NCBI GenBank assembly: GCA_014905825.1
Contig: JACGCN010000023.1
Coordinates: forward strand, 310,001-374,000
DNA: 64,000 nt
Direction: 5' to 3'
Source: Lyophyllum atratum
Taxonomy: Eukaryota; Basidiomycota; Agaricomycetes; Agaricales; Lyophyllaceae
A model generated the notes under the pieces. It was not told the DNA's origin. It did not search any database and saw only the letters and a program-made list of their open reading frames with translations. This document shows positions 1-9,969 of the stretch, one piece after another; the first letter of the stretch is position 1; each line of letters opens with the position of its first letter. A program made the position numbers and the translations under genes.

Positions 1-2768
1 ACGACGACGACGTGACATCAGCGGATTTGAACAACGTGAGCCAGGGCTGGGCTGTACACAAAGAAGAGGATATGAAGCACACGGTTCAACTTCGCGGATC
101 CATTGGGAGCTTTCAAGGGCAGCCTTTAGGGACCTATCACAGGCAACACACCCTATAGAAGGGCCACGCCTCGCATTATTCTCAAGGAATTTGCAGCATC
201 GCATGTCATATGGTTCGCTATTTGCCCCACATACCCACACCCACCACGGCATCCCGCAAAATGTTGGTCTTAGCTCCCCGCGCATGCACGTCTTCTTCCC
301 AACGTCCGGTCTCAGACCCGCGCACCCGCTTCTTATCCTTCAGGAACCACTCCTCCCACCACCCAGTGCCGGATCAACACCGAGTTCATGAGTCCCTCTA
401 CGACGCAGGGGCTTTTACCTGGATACGGCTACATCGATGGGGATGGGACGAGCACTAAAGCGAACGTTGGTGGAACACATGCGGTGGCTGCGCGCATCGC
501 GGGACCTGGCTCATAGAGTACCTGAATGAAGATGAAATTCTGATGTCTTCTCTTAAAGTTGCACTCTACGCGAAGTCAAAGCATGAGCGAACGACTGATT
601 CATGACGGCGGTGTATTCGGAAAGTAACACTGCAAGAGTTGTAAGAGGCGCGCAGTCCTCTAGATGGCAACCAGATCTGGCCAATATATCCCACCAATCA
701 TCGTATCTCTGCGGTCGCCCTCTTCCTCCTTCGAAAGTTCATTGGCATGAAACAACGCAGACGTCTCAACCGTCCTCGTTCATCTACTGACCTCTCTGTC
801 GGTCCTGTAGTGTCCCTCCCGTATCTCATCGACGAGGGAGACAGCACGCCATGAACCCGCGTCCATCCCAAATTACACCTTCCGTCAGAGCTCCCTGTGT
901 TTTGTAGGTGGGGTCGCCAGCGCAGACTAACGAAACCGTCCCCATCTGTCGCTGCCTCGAAGGCAAATGAGGAGACGACCCAAATCCACATTGCATAATG
1001 GGGAGGCTGAGTTGAGGGCGAAGAAGAAAGAGTGCGAGATAACAGGCAAGATATGTAATGTAAGCCGGCGATCAGGCTAATGCGGGATGCGCATGGATGA
1101 GAGGCTCAAGCGGATGTTGACATTCTGGGCGAGGAGCATAAGGGGCGTGGTATTCTGGGCGGCGGAAGATCTGTCCTTGATCGAGAAGTACGCATTCCAG
1201 GTGTCCTGATCGAATCTGAGTCGACAGTTGGAGCCATGATGGGCTGAAGGGAGGAAGAGCGGGTGCCGATGTAGGGTGGATATGGCCATGCGAGCAGGGG
1301 GCTGAGGACCGATGCCGGACCTCAGGTACAGGGCACTGAACCCCGACGACGCGTTTCAATCCGAGATCGGTAACGCTATGGGAGCCTTTAGCATGGTAAT
1401 TGTGCGAGCCCTAAGGTTCTGCGCCCTTATAGGCCTCGCGTTGCGATTATGGGGCCTAATGCCCTCGTCTCCGTGACTGTTTAGGTTTCCGTTCAGTCGG
1501 TCTGCCTCGTGGTCTCCTCAACATCCAAGACGTCCAAAGCGAATCGTTGGAGGTCCGTGTAATAAGGCTCGTCGTCGTAAGGCAGAGAGCAAATCGGATG
1601 CTTGAGGCTGGAGGAAATGTACATAGACGTTGGAGGTCGAGTATGGCATGGTTACAGAGGGACATGGAAAGCGGTATCTGATGACAAGGTGGAGGTTAGG
1701 CTTGGGCTAATCAAGACAAGTGGATATCGACTTACTCCTTGAGGGAGCCGATGCATGTTCAACAACACAGAACTCGCGCCCAAACATGGAAGAATGTTTT
1801 CCACGCTGATTCGAGGTAGCATCACCATCGATCTATCCTGGGCATTGCTCGAACCCTTTCTGGCACGCCCAGGTCCACCGGCCGTCGAGACAGAACGTCA
1901 TCCGACTGCATACTCCAGACGTTCCTCATGAATTGCGGTCCGTCGCATAGCGGCTGAAGTTTCGATTTGGCAATAGCAGACGAAGTTGGAGCAGCTGGGT
2001 GGCTTGCGATTTTGAAACACTTTTCATGGCCTGCTGGATCCTCGTCCCTATAAGACCCATATAACTATCAGTAAATATCATCGGAGAACTTCATGACAAC
2101 GAAGTCACACCTAAAGCCTGGTCAAGCTTGTCCCATACTAAAAATGTGCCTGTTGCACATAAAATCCTTGTAGGCCGCTGAGGTGGATACATCGAGTAGA
2201 CGGAGTGTGTCGACTGTGAGAAAGCTGAGCATTTGGAGCGAATGTCGCTATAAATGACGTTGAGGTAACGTAGTCGACTTCTCAGTGTCTTTGGGAGTTC
2301 TTAGTTGATCGCTGGCAAGCCAATGTCTGAGGCCGTAACCACCCTATATCCACAGCACTAAAGAGAAACATGATCAGTTGAGAACGATATGTGGAGATAC
2401 TCAATAGCCATACCTCAGCCTCCTGCCTGATGTACATACAGGTCTCCGTGTGGTGATCAGATGTGGTCATGTTCGGGGCTATCACCATGGAAGGCGTTGA
2501 ACTTCAAGGAGAAGAAGACGGTCCTTGCAATGTCGAAGGGACATACTCGGTTACATAAATGAGCTTGGACTTGTAAGTAGGCGAGGAGGCAGCGGCGGTT
2601 ATAAACTTAAAGTCTGGGTAAAGCCAGGGTAAAGCGTTGGTTGAAGAAATCCTTGATGGCAAATCACACCGTCGCCATCAATGGCGCTATTTTGCAAACA
2701 CTTGTTCATCCTGATAATCTACCAGCCGTTGACCAGCCGCTAAGAATTGGCTTACACTGCACTCAATT
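1..2768. other. Gene-poor stretch with F-box/LRR relic
   Basis: I find no intact gene here. Open frames are short and lie on both strands. One piece, about 600-790 on the minus strand, is a decayed copy of the 3' part of the F-box/LRR gene at 12.4-14.3 kb and has its own entry. A weaker minus-strand stretch at 2190-2280 reads as leucine-rich sequence and could belong to the same relic. That second assignment is a guess. Confidence 0.5.
600..790 (-). pseudogene. Fragment of F-box/LRR gene (paralogue of 12.4-14.3 kb gene)
   Basis: On the minus strand this reads RYDDWWDILARSGCHLEDC, matching RYDKWWDMLVRSGIRLEDC in the gene at 12424-14274. The flanking Ser-Lys-Glu-Glu-Glu stretch also corresponds to the acidic SEEDGG segment of that gene, but it lies in another frame, so at least one frameshift separates the pieces. 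No F-box start or terminal exon can be assembled around it. It is therefore a relic of a duplicate, not a gene. Confidence 0.6.
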
Positions 2769-5439
2769 ATGCCTCTATTTGATCATGCAAGCAACTTCAA
2801 CATCTACGGCGGTACTTTCAACGATTTCCAGGGTCATCCAGGTGTGCAGCGCAGTGGCTTCGAGACCATGCGAGACTTATCTCATTCCCGGAAGCTACTT
2901 TGGAACGCATGAAAGAGATTCTGGAAGGTACGTCGTCTAACGCACATGGTTCTTTGGTGTTTGAAGGGCGGCTTATTGCATTCTGCGATCGCATACCAGA
3001 TCTCGAGCGACAGAAAGTTATGGCATGGTTATCTCGAATGGATTTCTTAGCAAAACAGTCCGACATTCTCCACACAGCTGATCCCGGGACAGGCGAGTGG
3101 TTCTTGGAATCTGCGGCCTTCCGTGCATGGCAGGATGGCACTGATAGTCAGGCTCTGTGGTGCCCCGGAATTCCTGGGGCGGGGAAAACAGTCCTCGTTT
3201 CCCTGATCATCAATCAGCTATGTGCCCTACAGCATCGCGAGCCTGTGGGTACCATTGGTGTCGCGTGGATCTACTATAACTACAAGGATCAATCATATCA
3301 GACCCCCGACGCTATTCACCTCAGTCTGATACGACAGCTCGCTGGATTTTCTAAAGAGTGGTATGATCACTTGAAATCTTTATACGACAGGGACCCAAAT
3401 AGTCGCCCGTCAGCTCGTCAGCTGATTCCCGACGCGCATACCTGGATCCGAGATTTCAAGAAAGCTTTTATCATTATTGACGCACTGGACGAATGCGCCG
3501 CAAGTGACCGTAGAACCGTCCTCAATATACTTTCTGGGCTACGAAGATCTGGCGCGAACATCTTGATAACTTCGCGGGAGAATGTCGGAGAAGATCTTGG
3601 CTACTCAGACCTTGCCAATGCTCAGAGGATAGATATTCTCGCCAGCAGTAGTGATATCACCGCCTATGTGAATGCTCACTTGGAGACCCGCTTAGCAAGA
3701 ATTATCAAGAAAATGCCCTCACTTCGGGACGAAATCCTACGAGTGATCGTTGGTGCATGTAAGGGAATGTCAGTTCGCCCTATTCTAATCGCAGCATTGT
3801 CTGATAACATCCACCTCTCGTATATTTTTGCTGTTCAGGTTTCTCCTGGCTACATTCCAGATGGAATCACTTCGGGATATGCACAATGTAGGAGAAGTCC
3901 AAGATGCACTGAAATTTTTACCGAAAACCTTTCCTGATATCTATAACGACGCCATGAATCGCATAGAGAGCGGGAGCAATCGCTCCAAAAAGTTGGCCCT
4001 CCGGCTTTTGTCATTCCTCATCTATGCCCATAGACCCCTCAAGTTGAGGGAGCTCCAACATTTTCTCGTCGTCGAGCCAGGTCATACAGACTTCCACCAG
4101 GAGTATGTCACGGACAAAGAAGTATTGCTTTCCATTTGCGCCGGCCTGGTAGTCTTTGACGATAAGACCGAAATCGCCCGGCTCGTCCATTTGACTGCCC
4201 AGGAATATTTCGACACAATCCGCGCATCGAAATTCAGCAAAGGCGATCAAGACATGGGATGCGCATGTCTCATCTATCTCTCTTTCGACTTTTTCAAGAA
4301 CACTGCCAACCTCTCGCAGTCATATCTTAAACGCTATGCTCTGTTGGATTACGTCGCCCATTACTGGCACTTGCATGTTGTTGGGCATCAGGAAGCCCTT
4401 GAAACTCATCTATCTGCGCTCTTCAGCAACGGGGCACTACTTCAAGCGTATTCCCATTTTATGAGAGTGTCTCGGCGCGATTACTTCTCTCATGAAAGCT
4501 TGGAGCATCGCCAGCTTAAGCACACAGGGCTTCATGCTACGGCAGCCGTGGGGCTTCTATCGATAGCGCGCTCATCGATAGCAGAGGGTGCTGATGTCAA
4601 CTTGAAGGATTTCACTGGGCGATCTCCCCTTATGTATTCGTTGCAGGGTGGTCACATGGAACTTGTTGATCTCCTTCTTTCTAATGGTGCAGATCCCAAC
4701 ACGCAGGACGGGGATGGTATCACGGCATTGGTGACAGTGTCAGTAAAGGGCTGTGAAACAATGGCGAGGCTGCTGCTTGAGAAAGGCGCCGACTTACACG
4801 CACGAGGGCGCCACGGTGAAACGCCATTGTATGCCGCATCGAAACAAGGCCACGAGGCAGTGGCAAGGCTGCTGCTCATGAATGGTGCTGATGTTGACGC
4901 ATGGCAATGCCATGGTGAGACACCATTGTTCATGGCATCGAAACGAGGCCACGAGGCAGTGGCGAGGCTGTTGCTCATCAACGGCGCCAATGTTGATGCA
5001 TTGGATGCATACCGATGTACCCCGTTATTCGCTGCAACAGCGTGTGGCCACGAACACTTGGTGAAGTTGCTGCTCGAAAGCGGTGGTCATGTTTCTAAGG
5101 CCGGGCCTGCACGTCCTGCAGAGGTACCAACTGTCACGAAGGTGAATGACGACGGCGACGAAGGTCCTACTGATGGTCTTCGAGAGGCGCCTGAGAGGGC
5201 TCCTCTTGCAAAAAACCTCAAGGCGGTTATCGCACGTCTGAATCTAATTTTCAAGAAAAGATCGGAGTACAAACGGATCTTAAGCTGCCGGGGCTCGGCG
5301 GCTCAGCGTCTGCTCGAGATATTTCAGACGGTAGGACATAGCCTGCTTGGCTCTCTATCTAAGTAATGAACTCAATACTGAAATCATTTTACAGCTTCTG
5401 GACGTGCCGGGGCTAAACCCAAAGTTCAGAGGGAACCTG
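2769..5439 (+). pseudogene. 5' half of interrupted NACHT-ankyrin-kinase fusion gene
   Basis: This is an NLR-like STAND NTPase. The exons I read are 2769-2832, 2895-3768, 3839-5330 and 5395-5439, with phases that agree throughout. The N-terminus carries NFNIYGGTFNDFQ, a lead-in common in agaricomycete NACHT proteins. Walker A is GIPGAGKT (about residues 113-120) and Walker B is IIIDALDEC (about 213-222). A winged-helix-like region follows, then about six ankyrin repeats (about 563-731). Residues 731-810 (ARLNLIF, RLLEIFQT) match the N-terminal exon of the stand-alone kinase at 34 kb (ARLESIF, TLLNTFQ). An unspliced reading would stop at 5366, but 5331-5394 is a phase-0 intron (gtagga to tttacag). 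The exon after it begins the kinase part and is cut by a hAT element after 15 codons. NACHT-ankyrin proteins generally act as ligand-triggered oligomerising switches in fungal non-self recognition; that role is inference here. A truncated NACHT-ankyrin protein could still be made. Confidence 0.85.
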
Positions 5440-5445
5440 AGGCTC

Positions 5446-5620
5446 TAGGGCTGGCTACCGTCCGTATTACGGTGACGGCCGTACAGCTTACGGATCCTAT
5501 ACGGTGACGACAGACCCGTGACCGCCCGTATGAAGGATGGTGAACACGTTGGACGGTACGGTACGGCACTGAGTACGGCCGTCACACGGTGTACGGTATG
5601 GTACGGCAACAGAAAACACT
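5446..5620 (+). repeat. hAT left terminal and subterminal repeat region
   Basis: It begins with the inverted repeat TAGGGCTGGCTACCGTCCGT. About a dozen TACGG or CCGTA/CCGTC motifs follow in both orientations, several as the tandem ACGGTACGGTACGG near 5560. The matching right-hand region is 9790-9961. Confidence 0.8.
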
Positions 5621-5660
5621 CAAATAGCGTGAAATAAGACTATTGGTTAGCACAGTGTAT

Positions 5661-8600
5661 CTAGGTGTAAGGGTTTCGAAGAGCTGCATTGATTCCGGCA
5701 CGTGCAAGATGAAGCTTCTTCTTCACAAGCATGAGTACGCGTATGGTGTCCGGATGTAGGCTTGCACGGCGCAGAGAAATGGTGTCGCGACCACCCGAAA
5801 AAACCCTCTCGACAGCTACAGCTGAACCTGGTGAGAGATGAATGGTTGTGAACAGTCTGCGCATAGAATGAAAAAAGATGTGCCTACCCGGGATACATAG
5901 AATGTCGCGAGCCAGCCAAAAAAGGTTCGGGAACTGTGCGCGGCGACCAAACCACCATTTGATGGGGTCACAGGCCGTGAAGTGCTCCTGCGGAAGTTTG
6001 AAGTACTCTTCGAGCTCATCGACAGTCGCCTTTGCTTTGCGTTGGAAACGGGCGGTGAAGTCCTTCTGAGGAGAGCGGAATGTAGCTGAAGAATTTGATG
6101 GCTGACGTGGAGCAGCTGCTGCTGGTTCCGAGGATGGAAGGCGGTGCTTATTGGCGTAATGAATCTGGAAGTACGTGGCGAGGCCTTCCTTTGATTGCTC
6201 GAGGTAATCGGACAGAAATTCGTCATCAGCGTAGTCCGCCTTCATGCCCTCGTAAGAGATCCGTGGATCGAGTACTGGAAAAAAGTTAATAGATATACAA
6301 ACAGAGATATGAGAGATAACCTACAGGCAGCCCAGGTATAGAAAGGGGAATCATCGAACTTGGAGTAGTAATCACTCAGTTTCTGATGAGCGTCGAGAAG
6401 ACCTTTCTTGATTTGTGGAGAGACCGTGTTTGGAAGGGTCACAAGAATGCTTTTGAGATCATCTTGGAGCCCGCGGAAAATAGCATGAGTCGTCGAGAGC
6501 ATTGGTGTTGTGGTTGCGGACATCTGCGTGGTGGCAGCTCGGAAGGATTTGAGCCATCCCGCGACGAGTGTGATAGACTCCCAGTCTTCTTCAGACAGCT
6601 CATGGGAGCGAAAATCCTTATGCCGGGATACAAAGGAATCGATTGCTGAACGATAATCGAGGGCTCGTCCTACCTTTAGTGTTAGTAGAAAGCAATATGA
6701 ACTTCTTGTTGACTTACGTAGCATTTGATGGGTCGACGACCATCGCGTGCGGACATCGAGAATCAGCATCAATGCGGTACTCTTGTCGTCCGCCTCATCT
6801 ATTGTGAGTGACACCTCTCGAAACCAACCTTGTCGGCGCTGAGGGCTGGACCGAACACCACGTACAATTGCGCGAAGCTGTATGTCAAGGTCAGACAGGT
6901 CACAGTATGATCATAATGAGTCAATACCAACCTTTCCAATGGCTGAGATTACCACGTCGGGTACAAGACTTGAGTTTGTGCCCTTGTTACCAGAAATTAC
7001 TTTAATCTCGTCTTCGTCGCGGCCGTCCTCTTGAGCGACTACGTCTCGATCATGCTTACGATCAAGCGGAAGGCTAACGTCATCTTGGTAGTTCCCGCCA
7101 CGCGAGGCTGCTTTCTTCTGATCAACCTTCGTGATCGCACCAATGCCTTCGAGAAGCTGTAATCTGGAGATCATTATCATACTATACAGGCATAATAGTC
7201 AATACAATACCTTCAGTGCAGCGAGGTGTATGGTATGGGGCATGCATCGTAATCGAGCATCCTTTGGTGAAAAGGGGATACGCTCGACTTCACAGCGGCG
7301 TGCGATTGCTGCGACCAAGGTGTCATTGTTCGTAGCATTATCCATGACAAAAGCAATAACCTGAACAGGGCATGCATTAGTACGCAGAGCGGAGAAGAGC
7401 GAACATACATACTCGGCCAGTAAGCCCATATGTCCTCATAGTGTCCCAAACTGCTTCGGCCATGTTCTCGCCTGAATGCTCGCCTTGGAGTTCACGAAAA
7501 TCGATGAGGAGCTCCTCTTATTGAGGAATATCAGAGCGTGTGACAGCGTATAGAACGAGAGCTTACCCAGATCACCCTCGTTAGTAATATAATGTGCAAT
7601 GATCGCTATGAAGGCATGTCCATTGCCCGACGTCCACGCATCCAAAGAAAGTGCTACCTTACTCGAGAGATCCTAATCATTGTCACGATGCGATCAAATT
7701 CAACGTAAAGTAAGCTGTACCTCAAACATTTTTTTAACCTGCTCAACGGTCTCTTCCCCCATCTTCATGACTCGGCTTTTGATCCCTTTGCGTGATGGCA
7801 GTTTGATTGACGATGCTGGGTGGTGCGCGTAGTTCATCATCTTAATGAACTCGGGCTTTTCGACTTCATCAAACGGCTGATCACAGGCGATTATCCACTC
7901 CGTGACCAGCTGCTCGAACTTCTCCTGGTCCCATGGTCCCTAAGAAAGCATGAGAAAGATGAGACGACCGGCAATGAATCAACCAACCATTGCTTGAGCT
8001 TGTTGTTTTTCAAATGCCTGCTTGATGTTGTTTGACGCTGCCTCAAGCTTCTCGAGCCATGCTGTTTGTGCGGATGTGTCGAGCAACTTCTTCTTTTGAG
8101 CGACCGCGATTTCGTCAGCTGAGGGTGGTTCAGACCGATTTTTGAGGATGGTGTACAGTCGGTACATTTCGGGAAAATGCTTCAGGTGTCCGACGAGTCC
8201 TGTTCTCAATTAGATGATCAGTCTTATTATTATAGCGACCGAAAGCCTACCGTTCAAATTAGACTTCATTGCCTTCGTAATGGTCATAATCTTTCTATTA
8301 CCGTGATAGCAGCGGTAGTACTTGTCCCCGGGCTTCGAGCTTCCAGCCCCGTCACTGTTTACACCTTCATAGAATAGATAGATGGGGCTACGAGGCTGGA
8401 CGACGATGAGAATGCCAAGAATAGTCAATAGATTGAATACTTACCAGACTTTTGTTGGAATGTGCCGTGTGTGCCTTCCTCGCTGAAAGGTTTCGAGGGC
8501 TATCTATGTCCTCTACTTCTTCAATCGTAACCTTTCGTGCCTTCTTGTTGTGATGATCGTTCTTGCTCCGTGTCGCTGGTCTCTTTGAATTGGCTGCGGT

Positions 8601-9127
8601 GGGGATGGTTTTCGAGGGCAAGATCTTCACAATCTGAAAGGAAGTCAGTACGGGCAAATTCAGATGAATATAATTGACTCACCTCCTCGTTATCAATATC
8701 CATTGAGGCGTCGGAATCAGAAGTCGCTGGTTCCGACTCTGAGGTAGCAAAATCGTCATCTTCGGAGTCGTCGTCACCGTCTACATCCGGTCCGTCGATG
8801 GAACCGAGTTTACGCTTCTCAGCGCGGGGGCGAGTTGAACGACACGCCTTGGGTGGGATACGGTTACCGAATTCGTCCTCGTGCTCGGCTGCCAATCCAG
8901 AATTAAGCTTAGACGTGTTCTTGATGCGAAGGCCTCGTCTAGTCGGTTGCACTTTGATACAGATGTAAGAATAGGCAGAAAGACAATAAAAAATGAGCCA
9001 ACACACCTTCAGGGTTTCCCGAGGGCTCCTGAGGCCACGGAACGTCACCGTCAGCATCGAATGACCAAGAAATCTGGCTGGCATCCTTCAATGTCCCGTC
9101 CTCATTGAGGGCGCACTGATCGGTCAT
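5661..9127 (-). CDS. hAT transposase, multi-exon, apparently intact
   Basis: The protein starts at the ATG at 9127 (MTDQCALNEDG) and ends at 5661. I can read about a dozen exons with conventional introns, for example 5828-5887, which joins IPG to SAVAVERVFSG. Order of parts: an acidic, low-complexity N-terminus; a degenerate BED-like zinc-binding segment near 8230-8330 (KYYRCYHGN, then HLKHFPEMYRL); the hAT catalytic core with SLDAWTS near 7640 (first Asp), FVMDNATNND near 7345 (second Asp) and RCMPHTIHLAALK near 7220; DVRTRWSSTHQML near 6740; and the C-terminal hAT dimerisation domain (DPIKWW, FPNLFWLARDIL, VERVFSGGRD, SLHPDTIRVLMLVK) at 5700-5990. I saw no frameshift or premature stop in the assembled exons, so the element may be, or recently have been, autonomous. 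Exact intron borders for the middle exons are approximate. Confidence 0.85.
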
Positions 9128-9727
9128 ATTCTGTACGTAGTTAGAACAGTGAATGGTCGGTGAAGAGTTGAATGTATGAAAAGCATATCTGGCACTTTTT
9201 ATAGTCCGTTTTGCGGCCGTTTCCTTCGGAAAATACACTGCCCACAGTTTCAAAAATCCTCGTCCACATGGACCGAAAACCCAGGCCCTTATATTGAAAC
9301 ATCGTTGGTTGCTCGTAGGACAAGGAATACATAGATCTGCAACCACGTGGAAGCCAAAAAATAACCAATTCTAAGCCCTGTGGCGCGGGCGACGAAGTGC
9401 CGAACTGAGATAATAATGGCACATTGAGATTCGGACAACTCACGATACTGCAACACTGCGAGACAGTGCCATTATTCTCGACGCTCTTACAGTCCATACG
9501 CAGAAGTACCGACTCGCAGCACACTCATTCCCTCGCAAGGCGGGCTTCGAAGTGGTGTAGGTAGGTGTTGTGTAATTCGTCGGTGTGCAAGTTGTAGCAT
9601 CGCTCGCGTAGATCACGCAGGAAATGAGGAGATGGTGTCTAGCAACGAAGCGGCTGTGCGAACAAAACTCTAATTTCTAAAATTTGGGCACATGGCACGT
9701 CACGCGACCAACTTCCAATTTTGGGTC

Positions 9728-9774
9728 GGTAAGGATTCTGGAGGGCGCAACCTGCGCCCTCCGGAATCCTTACC
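9728..9774. repeat. Near-perfect hairpin near the hAT right end
   Basis: A 22-base arm at 9728-9749 (GGTAAGGATTCTGGAGGGCG and two more bases) pairs with 9753-9774 across a 3-base loop. There is one mismatch. It lies just inside the right subterminal repeat array of the hAT element. Confidence 0.85.
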
Positions 9775-9789
9775 AAGCTGCGAATGGCA

Positions 9790-9961
9790 AATCCGCGGCC
9801 CGTACACTGCCGTTTACGGCCGTATCTGTACGGCTGAATACGGCTACCTCTGTCTTTGCCTCCCGTACCGTCAGGAACCTATCCAAGCCTCGACGGTACG
9901 GTGACGGTGCCCGTATCACGGCGCCGTATTCCGTCAACATACGGCACGGTGGCCAGCCCTA
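9790..9961 (-). repeat. hAT right terminal and subterminal repeat region
   Basis: It is dense in TACGG/CCGTA motifs in both orientations and ends with the inverted repeat ACGGTGGCCAGCCCTA. It mirrors 5446-5620 at the other end of the element. Confidence 0.8.
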
Positions 9962-9969
9962 GGAACCTC

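Larger units (their letters stand above)
5440..9961 (-). mobile_element. hAT-superfamily DNA transposon, apparently complete
   Basis: The element is about 4.5 kb. Its inverted ends are TAGGGCTGGCTACCGT at 5446 and, on the other strand from 9961, TAGGGCTGGCCACCGT. It is flanked by an 8-bp duplication, GGAACCTG (5432-5439) and GGAACCTC (9962-9969), with one mismatch. Six extra bases, AGGCTC, lie between the left duplication and the inverted repeat. Both subterminal zones (5460-5620 and 9790-9955) are full of TACGG/CCGTA motifs. Such dense short repeats are typical transposase-binding arrays of hAT elements. Inside lies one multi-exon transposase gene on the minus strand. It sits inside a coding exon of the host NACHT-ankyrin-kinase gene. 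Confidence 0.9.

Noticed and set aside
3828..5366. A NACHT-ankyrin gene ending in its own stop at 5366
   Set aside because: The last 36 bases are the start of a phase-0 intron (gtagga to tttacag). The next exon continues into a kinase start that matches the sister gene, so the stop is intronic in the ancestral gene.
5460..5620. CRISPR-like or tandem satellite array
   Set aside because: The units are very short, irregular and in both orientations, and they recur at the other end of the hAT element; they are subterminal transposon repeats. CRISPR is not expected in a fungal nucleus.
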